This document shows, piece by piece, positions 7,697 to 16,163 of a DNA stretch of 57,529 nucleotides (position 1 is the stretch's first letter; each line of letters starts with the position of its first letter). The notes under the pieces were generated by a model. It did no database searches. It was not told where the DNA came from and was given only the letters and a program-made list of their open reading frames with translations. The position numbers were made by a program, and so were the translations under genes. This DNA is from an uncultured Granulosicoccaceae bacterium (GTDB lineage: Bacteria; Pseudomonadota; Gammaproteobacteria; Granulosicoccales; Granulosicoccaceae), in the NCBI GenBank assembly GCA_937957915.1, contig CALGNZ010000119.1:1-57529 (forward strand), given 5' to 3'.

Positions 7697-8392
7697 TTGA
7701 AGCAAATCAATGTCGCTCATGTCAGAAAATGGATGGGGCTGAACCGGAAAAACATTCGGGCGCCGCAGGCGATCAGTACGATTTGTCCGCATTGCGGGGA
7801 AAGGGTGGTGTTTACGGCACGAGCTCACTTTCACGACGAAAAACGCGAATCGGTTGCCTGCACGGGGGCCTGTCCCTCATGCTCGGAGTATGTACATTTC
7901 TGGGCGATGGATCCGAAGAGTTCAGAGAGCACTGCCGAGGAGGATCCGGAAACACTCTTCATGAGCCCTGCTGGCGACATCGAAAAAGAACCGGTTAATT
8001 TTCCCATCGAGATGCCGGAATCGCTTGAGCGTGCCTATCTGTCCGCTGTGGAAGCGCATGGAACAGCAAATTACTCAGCGACAGCGCTGTGCTGCAAGCA
8101 GGCAATGGAAAAGATATTCGCCCACTTGTTGCCTGCAGAAAAAGCATCGATTGGTCTCAGTGAGGCGATCGCTGAGATACATGAAAACCACGATCTCGCT
8201 CGTCCGCTCGAAAAGCTTTCAGCGTCGACCGGTTCGGGCGGGCAACTGGAGCGCCATTTTGAAATGGAGTGTGAGTTCACCGCTGAAACATCCAAAGCGA
8301 TGGTTGAGTTGCTGGAGCATCTGATTACCTATCTCTATGTAATTCCTCAGGAAATAGAAAACATAGAGGTCAAGTTTGACGAGGCGGCCTGA
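7697..8392 (+). CDS. DUF4145-type protein with N-terminal zinc ribbon
   Basis: The 231-residue protein has a Cys cluster near the N-terminus (CPHC, then CTGACPSC) that looks like a zinc ribbon. It is followed by an acidic linker and a helical region from about residue 105 that matches DUF4145 by eye (ERAYLSAVEAHGTANYSATA, LEKLSAS, LLEHLITYLYVIP). DUF4145 occurs alone and attached to nuclease or phage-defence domains; its role is unknown. A TTG start is used: AGGGAGG (7684-7690) sits 6 nt upstream and no ATG is available nearby. It is a single gene with no defence genes next to it, so I do not assign a defence role. Confidence 0.75.
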   Translation: MKQINVAHVRKWMGLNRKNIRAPQAISTICPHCGERVVFTARAHFHDEKRESVACTGACPSCSEYVHFWAMDPKSSESTAEEDPETLFMSPAGDIEKEPVNFPIEMPESLERAYLSAVEAHGTANYSATALCCKQAMEKIFAHLLPAEKASIGLSEAIAEIHENHDLARPLEKLSASTGSGGQLERHFEMECEFTAETSKAMVELLEHLITYLYVIPQEIENIEVKFDEAA

Positions 8393-8420
8393 TACTGCAG
8401 CAGTCCATTACAGGTGTTGT

Positions 8421-9020
8421 CTACGCCAGTGCCGGGCCGCTGGCCAGAATCATTTCCTTCGCCATTGCCATTTTTTCCGCCTTGGAGCTTCCTCTGGCAA
8501 TCGGGCCGTCTACAAACAGATTGGCCAGTCCATGCACGCAGGACCAGGCCAGTAACTCCTGTGGACTGAAGTTGTCCGGATCGTTGTCGTCGATAGTCTC
8601 GGCAAAGCCGGATTTAAGATGTTTGCTGAGTTCATTGGCTGCAGCCACATAGCGCTCGTCCTCGCAGTAAATCGTTTCTTCTCGCCACATCGCTCGAAAA
8701 AAGGCGGGTTTATCGAGTGCAAATTCTATGTAGGCAAGGGCGACTGCCATAAAGGCGTTGTCGCCGTTTTCTATAGCGGTGCGTTTGGCTTCATCCATGC
8801 CAGTTGCCAGTTGCAGCAGTGCGCGCGTTGCGAAGGCGGTTAGAAGCGAACGTTTGTCAGCGTAGTGTCTGAAGGCGGACGAGGGCGACACACCCACCAG
8901 CTTGGCGCAGGCGCGTAACGTGACGGCTTCGAGGCCAAACTTGGTTGCAATCTCATCGACAGCTATTAGCAGTGACTCAGCCAGATTGCCGTGGTGGTAA
9001 TCAGTTTTGCTTTTTCTCAT
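8421..9020 (-). CDS. TetR/AcrR-family transcriptional repressor
   Basis: The 199-residue protein has the usual N-terminal helix-turn-helix (YHHGNL, VTLRACAKLVGVSPSSAFRH, YADKRSLL, about residues 8-60) and a C-terminal helical ligand domain of the WHG type (AFFRAMW, HGLANLFVDGPI). I start at ATG 9020, which is followed by the canonical RKSKTDYHHG. The TTG at 9092 would add a leader with no family match. It is divergent from the DUF2852 gene. Two related 15-bp palindromes in the shared intergenic region are likely its operators, so it probably represses itself and its neighbour. Confidence 0.88.
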   Translation of the reverse strand: MRKSKTDYHHGNLAESLLIAVDEIATKFGLEAVTLRACAKLVGVSPSSAFRHYADKRSLLTAFATRALLQLATGMDEAKRTAIENGDNAFMAVALAYIEFALDKPAFFRAMWREETIYCEDERYVAAANELSKHLKSGFAETIDDNDPDNFSPQELLAWSCVHGLANLFVDGPIARGSSKAEKMAMAKEMILASGPALA

Positions 9021-9116
9021 TGGCCATTCATTGTGGCGTCGGTCGCTCGTTGCGCATTGTCTGTTCCTGTAGTTGTCTGGCGAAATGGCCAATATTCAAG
9101 CCCGTTGGCGGTGTAT

Positions 9117-9131
9117 GTTAACAATGTTCAC
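9117..9131. promoter_or_regulatory. Candidate TetR operator 1
   Basis: GTTAACAATGTTCAC is a 15-bp palindrome with one mismatch, fitting the consensus GTGAACA-N-TGTTCAC shared with the site at 9182-9196. Its centre is 65 bp from that site. It lies closer to the tetR side of the intergenic region. Confidence 0.55.
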
Positions 9132-9149
9132 TTTTTTTCGCGAATGCAC

Positions 9150-9179
9150 TTGTAAGTCTGACTGAAGCCTGTATATTAT
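9150..9179 (+). promoter_or_regulatory. Candidate sigma-70 promoter for the DUF2852 gene
   Basis: TTGTAA (9150-9155) is followed after 16 bp by TATATT (9172-9177), or after 18 bp by TATTAT (9174-9179). A palindromic operator begins 3-5 bp downstream of the -10, a position where bound repressor would block transcription. The predicted leader to the ATG at 9291 is about 105 nt. Confidence 0.5.
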
Positions 9180-9181
9180 AT

Positions 9182-9196
9182 GTGAACAGTGATCAC
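9182..9196. promoter_or_regulatory. Candidate TetR operator 2
   Basis: GTGAACAGTGATCAC is the second 15-bp near-palindrome, with one mismatch to GTGAACA-N-TGTTCAC. It overlaps the expected transcription start of the DUF2852 gene. The identical half-site GTGAACA/TGTTCAC occurs in operator 1. Confidence 0.55.
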
Positions 9197-9290
9197 ATTG
9201 ATTGGAAAACAGACACAAGCTGATCCAGACACAGCTGAACACTGGCGATGGGCTGAGGTTTCGCCCAATTTCACTCAGAAGGAGAGATTG

Positions 9291-9731
9291 ATGGAGTCCA
9301 CAGAAAATACAGTGTACGAAGGCACGCCCAGACGTTCCAAGCGATGCTCGGGCAGATACGGTGCTGATTTTGGCCGCAAGGGCAGCTGGACCGGATACAA
9401 CATTGCCGCCATGGTGCTTGGTTTTGTATTCTTCTGGCCGGTAGGGCTGGTTATTCTCTACTGGATTATTCGCGGCAGAGATGTTCGCGATCTTCCGGCC
9501 GCTGCGCGGGAAAAATGGTCGGCGATGTTTGGTCGCACTGACCGCAGTGGCGGAAATATTGTGTTTGAAGAATACCAGCAGACACAGTACGACCGCATCC
9601 GGGAAATCAAGGAAGAAATAAAAGAACGCAGTCGCCGATTTGCCGAATTCCGTGAGGATGCGCAACGCCGTGCAGACCAGGAGGAATTTAACCGGTTTAT
9701 GTCGAGCAGTCCGGCTGCCAACGGGCAGTAG
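9291..9731 (+). CDS. DUF2852 membrane protein
   Basis: The 146-residue protein has a single hydrophobic hairpin or helix (IAAMVLGFVFFWPVGLVILY, about residues 40-60) inside a DUF2852-like block ending RDLPAAAREKW. A basic/acidic coiled-coil-like tail rich in Arg, Glu and Phe (REIKEEIKERSRRFAEF) follows. The family's function is unknown. ATG 9291 is chosen because GGAGAG lies 4-5 nt upstream. It is probably controlled by the divergent TetR regulator. Confidence 0.75.
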   Translation: MESTENTVYEGTPRRSKRCSGRYGADFGRKGSWTGYNIAAMVLGFVFFWPVGLVILYWIIRGRDVRDLPAAAREKWSAMFGRTDRSGGNIVFEEYQQTQYDRIREIKEEIKERSRRFAEFREDAQRRADQEEFNRFMSSSPAANGQ

Positions 9732-9864
9732 TAACAATGCCAGCTGAAACTGGTGCAGCTGAACGGACGTGAGTGGCCGGCAGGCCATTCACTTCGACAG
9801 GGTATTGTGGGCGCTGTGACTAACGACTTTCAGGCAGTACCGAGAACAACGCCGGGTGCCGCAC

Positions 9865-9944
9865 CAGCAGCAGTATTAAAGTGTGTAGTAATAAGGCTTA
9901 GTGCTAACGCTCAGTATTAAGGCTCAGTATTAAGGTGCGGGGCT
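9865..9944. repeat. Diverged 13-bp tandem repeats over the GH99-like gene's stop
   Basis: Six units, mostly 13 bp: cagcagcagtatt, a 15-nt variant, aaggcttagtgct, aacgctcagtatt, aaggctcagtatt and aaggtgcggggct. The TAA stop of the minus-strand lipoprotein gene (9930-9932) lies inside a unit. A related array with the same period and the core (g)TCAGTgAT is at 12546-12610. Confidence 0.65.
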
Positions 9945-11756
9945 ATGGCTTTCTGGCGGAAACTGGCCAGTTTGCAAAAAGTAGCGATAAGCCTGGTAGT
10001 AACCGTGTTCACCAAACAGTGTGCGAACCTTGTTGTATCGATTGATGTAAGACGATGCCAGAAAGTCTGCTGAGCCCTGACGCCCTTCAAGAAAGCCCGC
10101 ATCCAGAAAATGCTGCAGCAGAGCTTCTGGCGAAGTGATACCGCTGGCGGCCAGGTCACCGTTGTTTTGGCCATAGTACGCCGCATCGAATAGCACGCTT
10201 GGTCGCCGCCCTTCAGCGATACCTGAACTCAGCCAGTGTTCGGTTAAACCGGCAACATCGGTTTGCTGATAGGTACCCTGCAAGTCCTGATAGGTGTTCC
10301 AGTAATGACCCGGGTCGAGAATGCTCTCACGTGTTAAAAAGTAATCATTAAAGTCGAACGCATCACCGTTTCTATAGTGCGCGATAAGTCGGCGCAGCAG
10401 AAAATAGTAGTAATCGCCTGAGCTGCCACCGGGTTCGATATCTCTGTTTTTTTCATGATCGTACGCGTCGACAAAAACATCGCGCCCGCCGACGATAAAG
10501 CGGCTGGCTATCCACTCGTTCCATCCGGTCACCAGTACCAGAGGCTCGAACTGCCGGTTTGCAAAGGCGACGCGAAACTGTTGTGCCAGTGTGCGACCGT
10601 GGAACTTCGGCATGCCACCGATAAACCGTGCGTTGTTGTTCGGGTCTCGCTCAAATGGCTCTGAAATATAGGTGTATTGATACGCGGCAGTCACAGAGAT
10701 TTGCTCACCGGCGTTGACCGGCTGATTACAACCTTGTTCAGTCCAGCCCTGCGTATTAAAGAAGTCTTCCGGGTCACTGCAGGTTGATAGAAATTGCCAG
10801 TCGACGGTGTCATCTCTCAGCCCCCAGGTACGTCGTACTGTCCATTCCTGCTCGACCTGTGGCCGTACCAGATCAGTCAATGAACGCGGATATAGATCAT
10901 CATTAGCCGCTTCCAGCAGCAATGGTTTATCGTTATAGATGTAGCGTTGGTCCGGGTACTCAGACGTCAGCAGGTTGGTAACATGCTCAACCATGCTTTG
11001 ATTGGTAGCAGCGCTCAGCGCGGCGCAGTCTGAACCACCGGGTGAAGTGGTGCAGAAGTAGTTGAGCTCATTCTGAGTGTCAGCATTTTCGCTTGCCAGT
11101 GGCATCCACGGCACAATTTTGGGTGCACCTTCCACTTGTTTCGCAGTATCAAGCAATGGTCGCAGCGACTTTAGGATAAAGTCTTCTGCGCCCAGTGACT
11201 TTACGTTAGGGTGGTTAGTGATATCAATTACCAGAAAATCGATGCCTGCATCGCGCAGCATTGTCAGATGTTTGCGAATAATTTCAGGCTCATCACCCAG
11301 ACAGTAGTAGCCCTCTTGGGGTGTATCCCACCAGTGAAAACGGTGCTCATCACCCCAGTCTGACTGCCTGCCCGATAGCACATTACTGGTATTAAACTCC
11401 TCACCGGAGGGCAGTCCGCGACGTCGGTAAAGGTCTTGGTAAATACCGGTTTTAGTGGCGCAGTGCCATACGTAGTAAATAATTCCGATGGGTAGATCTG
11501 GTGCATCCGCCTGGGGTTGTTGTTGAACCCGGCAACTTTGATCGTTTTCCCAGCCCCAGCCATCGCCATCCGGATCTGCATCGGGTTGCACGCAAATGCC
11601 TGGCGGACCTGCGATCTCTGTCACCTTTTCGCCATCGATAAGCAGGTTATCTTCCGCGCCACATGCGGCGAGCAACAAGACGGTGATAATTATGCTTGTG
11701 GCGCAAACGAAGCGCTGCTGTATATCAGGTATCAAAATGCGCTGAATTGGAAACAT
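9930..11756 (-). CDS. GH99/WbsX-like lipoprotein with CBM-like Asp/Trp module
   Basis: The 608-residue protein opens with a lipoprotein signal (hydrophobic VCATSIIITVLLLAAC, lipobox LAAC) and is probably outer-membrane attached. A Cys-flanked motif DPDGDGWGWENDQSC follows, like the small carbohydrate-binding CBM10-type modules of marine polysaccharide degraders. The core (about 90-460) resembles glycosyl hydrolase 99/WbsX proteins: YYVWHCA, then a segment on a two-step search for a body (DAGIDFLVIDITN) and GWNEWIASRF. The C-terminus holds at least two copies of a short repeat (HWLSSGIAEGRRPS; HFLDAGFLEGRQGS). Substrate is probably a mannan- or glycan-like polymer, but this is uncertain. The stop codon lies in a 13-bp repeat array. 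Confidence 0.72.
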   Translation of the reverse strand: MFPIQRILIPDIQQRFVCATSIIITVLLLAACGAEDNLLIDGEKVTEIAGPPGICVQPDADPDGDGWGWENDQSCRVQQQPQADAPDLPIGIIYYVWHCATKTGIYQDLYRRRGLPSGEEFNTSNVLSGRQSDWGDEHRFHWWDTPQEGYYCLGDEPEIIRKHLTMLRDAGIDFLVIDITNHPNVKSLGAEDFILKSLRPLLDTAKQVEGAPKIVPWMPLASENADTQNELNYFCTTSPGGSDCAALSAATNQSMVEHVTNLLTSEYPDQRYIYNDKPLLLEAANDDLYPRSLTDLVRPQVEQEWTVRRTWGLRDDTVDWQFLSTCSDPEDFFNTQGWTEQGCNQPVNAGEQISVTAAYQYTYISEPFERDPNNNARFIGGMPKFHGRTLAQQFRVAFANRQFEPLVLVTGWNEWIASRFIVGGRDVFVDAYDHEKNRDIEPGGSSGDYYYFLLRRLIAHYRNGDAFDFNDYFLTRESILDPGHYWNTYQDLQGTYQQTDVAGLTEHWLSSGIAEGRRPSVLFDAAYYGQNNGDLAASGITSPEALLQHFLDAGFLEGRQGSADFLASSYINRYNKVRTLFGEHGYYQAYRYFLQTGQFPPESHSPAP

Positions 11757-11986
11757 GGGAATGCGTCAACTGGTTGGGCCCGATAGAATCCGCTGATTGC
11801 AGCGAACAATAACTCTGTTGCGACTGTTTGACGGTATTCTTTCATTCGGTTTGACGTTGGTGCATCGGCACCGTGCCGGGTTAACGGTATTGATGAATGA
11901 ATTTAAGGTTTTTGTGTACAGGAAATGGCGGCGAGAGCCTAATAGTTGTAGCTCGCAAGCCGTTAATGATGTGAAGGAGAACCGAC

Positions 11987-12307
11987 ATGGACCGTCAGTA
12001 CAAACGTCAATTGCTCGTGCTCGAGCAGCAACGACGAACGATCAATCGTGACACAATTAACCCCGAGATATCTTTCGACAAGATCGAGGATGTTGATCCC
12101 ATCCTGAGCATGGTCGCAGAGGTTCGCGCATCTTATCTGAAGGCGCTGTTCGATTTGGCGAATAACAGGGAAGGGATGCCTGGTGCCAGGGAAATAGAAC
12201 AGTTGCGCGAGCTGCGGCTGACGTATCGTGAACTGGTCGAGGCCACTAATGCGCTGGAAACAGCGATTGAGCGTGGTTACATTACGTTGGCGGGTGAAGT
12301 GGATTAG
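11987..12307 (+). CDS. Small helical protein, no recognised family
   Basis: The 106-residue protein is charged and strongly helix-forming, without Cys, signal peptide or membrane segment. It is probably cytoplasmic. A textbook AAGGAG Shine-Dalgarno (11974-11979) precedes the ATG by about 7 nt, which supports real translation. The heptad-like pattern in VRASYLKALFDLANN and RELRLTYRELVEATNALETA suggests a coiled coil or helical hairpin. It stands alone, 230 bp from the divergent lipoprotein gene. I do not recognise it and assign no function. Confidence 0.65.
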   Translation: MDRQYKRQLLVLEQQRRTINRDTINPEISFDKIEDVDPILSMVAEVRASYLKALFDLANNREGMPGAREIEQLRELRLTYRELVEATNALETAIERGYITLAGEVD

Positions 12308-12545
12308 GGGAGCTTGCACCGCGGTGAGTGGCGCGCTGTCGTGTGGCCTGGCGGCGGCCTCTTGTGTTGTTACATTGATGCTCAAGTGAGTCGCGCAAGC
12401 CTATTTCAAGTGCGCTATGACGGTGCATTTTGATCGATCATGTTCGGGCAACTGAAAAACTCACCGCCACTAAATGATCGTAACTGTGGCTGCAGAAACC
12501 GGGCTCTCGGTATCGGGTGTAATCGCTTTGCAGACGCCTGGCTAT

Positions 12546-12610
12546 AGCTCAGTGATAGGGTTAAGTGATATAGGTCAGTGATATGGTTCGGTGTTATAGG
12601 TCAGTGAGTT
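12546..12610. repeat. Diverged 13-bp tandem repeats over the GNAT gene's stop
   Basis: Five consecutive 13-bp units: agctcagtgatag, ggttaagtgatat, aggtcagtgatat, ggttcggtgttat and aggtcagtgagtt. The stop codon of the minus-strand acetyltransferase (12594-12596) and its last codons lie inside the array. The rest of 12308-12545 is featureless intergenic sequence. Confidence 0.7.
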
Positions 12611-13079
12611 GCATCTTCGGTAAGTACCGTCCGACAATTGAGCCTGAAGCGGACTGGCCAACAACCCTGAACCCCAATGATGAATAAAATTCCTGTGCTG
12701 ACGGGTCGGCGTCCAGCCAGAGTTCTTTCAGTTGGTGGTGGCGAGCCCGCTCTTGGAGGGTATGCCAAAGTAACGTGCCGACTCCCTGGCGCTGCCAGTC
12801 GGGGTCGATAAAAAACAGACTGATTTCGCCACGGCTCAACGCTGCGGTAATGCTTAAACAGCCACAGCCGCACAGTGTGTGTTCAGTATGCGCTACCCAG
12901 CATTCGTTCTCTGCAAGCGTTGCGGGGGTGATTGTTAACTCTTCGCGGCAGGCTTCCATAAATGCGTCGTCATAGCCGTTTGACTGCTTTGATCGGAAAC
13001 ACAGTTGCGTTAGCGATTCACAGTCGCAGGCTGTTGCTATTCTCGTGGCGATTGATGAGGAACTGGTCTTTGTATTCAC
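12594..13079 (-). CDS. GNAT-family N-acetyltransferase
   Basis: The 161-residue protein has the GNAT fold, with the acetyl-CoA pyrophosphate loop as DWQRQGVGTLLW (about residue 93-104) and a C-terminal block LWLDADPSAQEFYSSLGF. The acceptor is unknown. Its ATG overlaps the TGA of the upstream molybdopterin oxidoreductase gene by 4 nt (ATGA at 13076-13079), so translation is probably coupled. The last residues are encoded within a 13-bp repeat array, so the C-terminus may vary between strains. The protein carries a Cys-rich CGCGCLS patch in its middle strand. Confidence 0.85.
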   Translation of the reverse strand: MNTKTSSSSIATRIATACDCESLTQLCFRSKQSNGYDDAFMEACREELTITPATLAENECWVAHTEHTLCGCGCLSITAALSRGEISLFFIDPDWQRQGVGTLLWHTLQERARHHQLKELWLDADPSAQEFYSSLGFRVVGQSASGSIVGRYLPKMQLTDL

Positions 13080-15130
13080 TGCGCTTGCATGACATCAACA
13101 AAGGTTTCGTTGTAGCACGCACCGTCTTCGATATCCGTGCGTATTGTTGCACCAATCAGAGAGTTCACTGTTTGCCCGGTGCTGCTGGTGCCAAGCCAGG
13201 TGCCCTTGGGGCTATATAGAACGCCAGGCTTTACCGCATCAGTCACCGTCAGTTGGAGCGTCACGCTGCCTAGTTTGTTGGATACAGTGACAGTGTCGCC
13301 GGTTTGCAGCTTGCGTTGGCTGGCGTCGACGGGGTTCATTTCAATCTGTTCAACTGCGGTTGAATCATCACAACCGCCAAAGGTAGCGTTGGTACGTTTA
13401 TCGGAAGAGGGTGTAATCAGGGTCAGCGGCAGATCACGTGGTACGTCGTCGTAGCGCGGGGTGCCGTAGCCAAAACGTCTTTCGAGATCATCCGAGTACA
13501 GCTCGATTTTACCCGATGCGGTAGCGGGTAATACCGTGTCGCACATAATCGCATCTGTGCCTGTCAGCGGTTTTAGTTCAATGGCATGGTCAACTGCAAT
13601 TTGACTGGGTTTTACGCCCTGTAGTCTGCTGTCGGTGCCATCGATAGCATCATCTATCAAATCCTGGTCAGTGGCGGTGAACAACGCTTCGGTAAATCCA
13701 AAGCGTGCTGCCAGTTTTCTGAAAATCTCTGTGTTGGGCAGGCTTTCACCGACCCGGGGAATGACAGGTTCTGCTCGCTGCAGATAGTTCTGACCGTAGG
13801 AGCCGTAAATATCGTCGTATTCAAAGTGGCTGGCAGCGGGCAGTATCACGTCTGCGTAAGCCATGCTGTCTGTCATTACGATATCTGATCCGACGATAAA
13901 CAGATCTTCCTGGCTCAGCGCCCTGATCATTTGCTGTTGATCAGGGTGGGTGCAAACCGGGTTGTGGTTGTAAATCATTACCGCAGCAAGCGGAATTCTC
14001 ATCGAACGGTCGAGTAGCTTTTCACCAACATCAACGATATTAAAGGTGCGCGTTTTGTCAGGGATCAGATCAGGACGCTGCAGCTTGTCGGTTGTCTTTG
14101 GTGTCACCAGTCCGGGTTTGGCAATCACGCCGGTGCCCAGGCGACCGTGATTGCCGGTCAGGCTTTGCAGTGCCATACCGGCACGCAATCCAGAGCCACC
14201 GCTTCTGCCTCTCTCGATGCCGTTGCCGAAGGATGCGGCGACCTTGTCCGCTGCCAGATAGAGGTCAACAAACTGATGAAACTGCTTAGCCGACAAGCCG
14301 CATATAGATTCCACGTCGGCAATCGAGTACTGCCGCGCCTGTTGCATATAGTGATCAATTCCGTCGGTCCAGCGCGAGATAAAGTCAAGATCAAGTTGCT
14401 TGCGACGCTCGAGTTCGGCTGCGGCTGCCATTGCCAGCACCACATCTGTGCCCGGATGAATTTGTAAGTGCAGATCGCATTGTTCTGCCACTTTGGTGCG
14501 CTTCGGATCTATAACAATAACATTGCCGCTGTTTTTTCGTACCTGTTGAAGGATGCCTGCCAGGTGCAGGTTGGACACGGTGACATTGTTGCCCCATACC
14601 ACAATGAGGTCAGCATGGCGTGCCTGCTCTGGCGGCATACCAGGTGCGCTGCCAAACAGGCTGGTGTAGGCGCTGCCTCTTACCGCGCCGCATAACGGGC
14701 CACGATCTAACTGTGTTGCGCCAAGTTTATAAAAAAAGCGGCGATCCATAGAGCCGGATGCAAGCTCGCCATGCGGGCCGGCGTAGTTAAACGGCAGTAT
14801 GCTCTGCGGGCCATATGTGTCGATGGCCCGGCCAAACCCCTCGTGCACCAGATCGATAGCGCGGTCCCAGCTTATGGGTTCATAGCGGTTACTGCCGCGT
14901 GGGCCAGTGCGTCTGAGAGGCGTGGTCAGGCGCTGCTCCCCATGCACAAATTCAGGATAGTAGCGCGCAACCTTGTTGCAAATTTTGCCGGCTGTGTAGG
15001 GATTGGCGTTTGATCCTTTAACACTTGTGATCTTATCATTGCAAACCTGCACAGCAAGGCTGCAACAGTCGGGACAGTCGAGTGGACAAACGCTTGGTCG
15101 CACGTCAGATTGAGTTGTGTTACCGGTCAT
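13076..15130 (-). CDS. Molybdopterin oxidoreductase, DMSO-reductase/formate-dehydrogenase superfamily
   Basis: The 684-residue protein has an N-terminal [4Fe-4S] motif (Cys15, Cys19, Cys22/23 and Cys51) and an RGPLCGAVRG segment in which Cys147 is a candidate molybdenum ligand, as in formate dehydrogenases. The MGD-binding blocks VWGNNVTVSN, IDPKRTKVAEQCDLHL and a C-terminal molydopterin-dinucleotide domain (HDDSTAVEQIEMNP region) follow. It lacks a Tat signal, so it is cytoplasmic. The substrate is not readable; it resembles unassigned CPLDCPD-type enzymes in many proteobacteria. No iron-sulfur or membrane subunit lies next to it. The GNAT gene overlaps its stop. Confidence 0.85.
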   Translation of the reverse strand: MTGNTTQSDVRPSVCPLDCPDCCSLAVQVCNDKITSVKGSNANPYTAGKICNKVARYYPEFVHGEQRLTTPLRRTGPRGSNRYEPISWDRAIDLVHEGFGRAIDTYGPQSILPFNYAGPHGELASGSMDRRFFYKLGATQLDRGPLCGAVRGSAYTSLFGSAPGMPPEQARHADLIVVWGNNVTVSNLHLAGILQQVRKNSGNVIVIDPKRTKVAEQCDLHLQIHPGTDVVLAMAAAAELERRKQLDLDFISRWTDGIDHYMQQARQYSIADVESICGLSAKQFHQFVDLYLAADKVAASFGNGIERGRSGGSGLRAGMALQSLTGNHGRLGTGVIAKPGLVTPKTTDKLQRPDLIPDKTRTFNIVDVGEKLLDRSMRIPLAAVMIYNHNPVCTHPDQQQMIRALSQEDLFIVGSDIVMTDSMAYADVILPAASHFEYDDIYGSYGQNYLQRAEPVIPRVGESLPNTEIFRKLAARFGFTEALFTATDQDLIDDAIDGTDSRLQGVKPSQIAVDHAIELKPLTGTDAIMCDTVLPATASGKIELYSDDLERRFGYGTPRYDDVPRDLPLTLITPSSDKRTNATFGGCDDSTAVEQIEMNPVDASQRKLQTGDTVTVSNKLGSVTLQLTVTDAVKPGVLYSPKGTWLGTSSTGQTVNSLIGATIRTDIEDGACYNETFVDVMQAQ

Positions 15131-15237
15131 TTGAATTTTCCATTGCAGATTTGTAAGCGTCTGATGTTAGCGCCTGGTATTAGCGCAGTAGGGAAGACCC
15201 TACAGCACTTTCCTGTCGACGCGACTCATTGTATCAG

Positions 15238-15930
15238 TCAGCTCTCGCGTAAGCGGGCCAGAGATATTTTTTGCTGGCCATCAACGAAGTTACCCGGCTC
15301 CAGCCAGCGTTCAAATGCGGTTTTGAGAGAGGGCCACTCTTTGTCAATTACCGAGAACCAGGCGGTGTCGCGATTTCGCTCTTTGTATATGGTTGCCTGC
15401 CGAAATGTGCCCTCATACTTGAACCCCAGTCGAAGTGCGGCGTTGCGAGAAGGCGTATTGAGGGAGTCACATTTCCATTCATAACGACGATAGCCCAGCT
15501 CGTCGAAAACACGGCGCATCATGAGATACATGGCTTCTGTCGCCATGGGTGTTCGCTGCATCAATGGTGAAAAGTGAATGTGGCCGGTTTCAATAACACC
15601 AACCGGCGCGTCGATGCGCAGGTAGCTAGCAACGCCAACGGCGGTTTGCGATTGATTGTCGAATATTGTGTAGAACAGTGGATCGGTTTTGGTACAGGTA
15701 TCAAATAACCAGGCAGTGAATTCCTGCTCCGTTAAGAAAGGGCCATAGGGTAAATAAGTCCAGTTCTTGTCACTGGTATCCTGTGAGAAAGACTGAAAAA
15801 GCGCTGCTGCATGAGTATTGGGCTCAAGCGGCTCTAGTCTGCAGTAAACACCTTGCATAGCGATCGCCGCAGGTGCAGCACATTGCTGCCAGTCAGGGAC
15901 CGGGTTGCCAGTTAACATATCGTTCTTCAC
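15238..15930 (-). CDS. RimJ/RimL-type GNAT acetyltransferase
   Basis: The 230-residue protein matches the RimJ/RimL subgroup of GNAT enzymes: LEPLEPNTHAAALFQS, the central strand GVASYLRIDAPVGVIETGHI, and a C-terminal YEWKCDSLNTPSRNAALRLG followed by FKYEGTFRQ. These proteins acetylate ribosomal protein N-termini or small amines; the acceptor here is unknown. I choose the GTG at 15930 because a GGAG (15938-15941) sits exactly 7 nt upstream. The nominal ATG at 15918 and the longer frame to 15996 lack one. It is on the same strand as the molybdoenzyme gene, 107 nt upstream. Confidence 0.85.
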   Translation of the reverse strand: MKNDMLTGNPVPDWQQCAAPAAIAMQGVYCRLEPLEPNTHAAALFQSFSQDTSDKNWTYLPYGPFLTEQEFTAWLFDTCTKTDPLFYTIFDNQSQTAVGVASYLRIDAPVGVIETGHIHFSPLMQRTPMATEAMYLMMRRVFDELGYRRYEWKCDSLNTPSRNAALRLGFKYEGTFRQATIYKERNRDTAWFSVIDKEWPSLKTAFERWLEPGNFVDGQQKISLARLRES

Positions 15931-16163
15931 AGCTGTACTCCTGTCAGGGTAGATTGTTGAGTGGCACATTTGTGCCACCGGTCTTACCAACAACAATAGT
16001 GGCCCGGACAGCTCGGTCTGTGATGTGTTGTCACAGTGATGGTGCTACCAGGGCGCTGCTCTATCGATCTGAATCCGTAACTGATGAATAACACTGTTTC
16101 CAGGCTTCACTAATCTGGCTGTGCGGTAATCAGGTTTGCGGTGCCAGAAATTCTGCCAAATTT

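Noticed and set aside
7697..8392. DUF4145 protein as part of a phage-defence system
   Set aside because: DUF4145 is found in defence nucleases, but here it stands alone with a zinc ribbon and no nuclease, helicase or methylase next to it.
9181..9197. CRP-like site TGTGA-N7-TCACA upstream of the DUF2852 gene
   Set aside because: The spacer is 7, not 6, and the sequence is better explained as half of the matched TetR palindrome pair (9117-9131 and 9182-9196).
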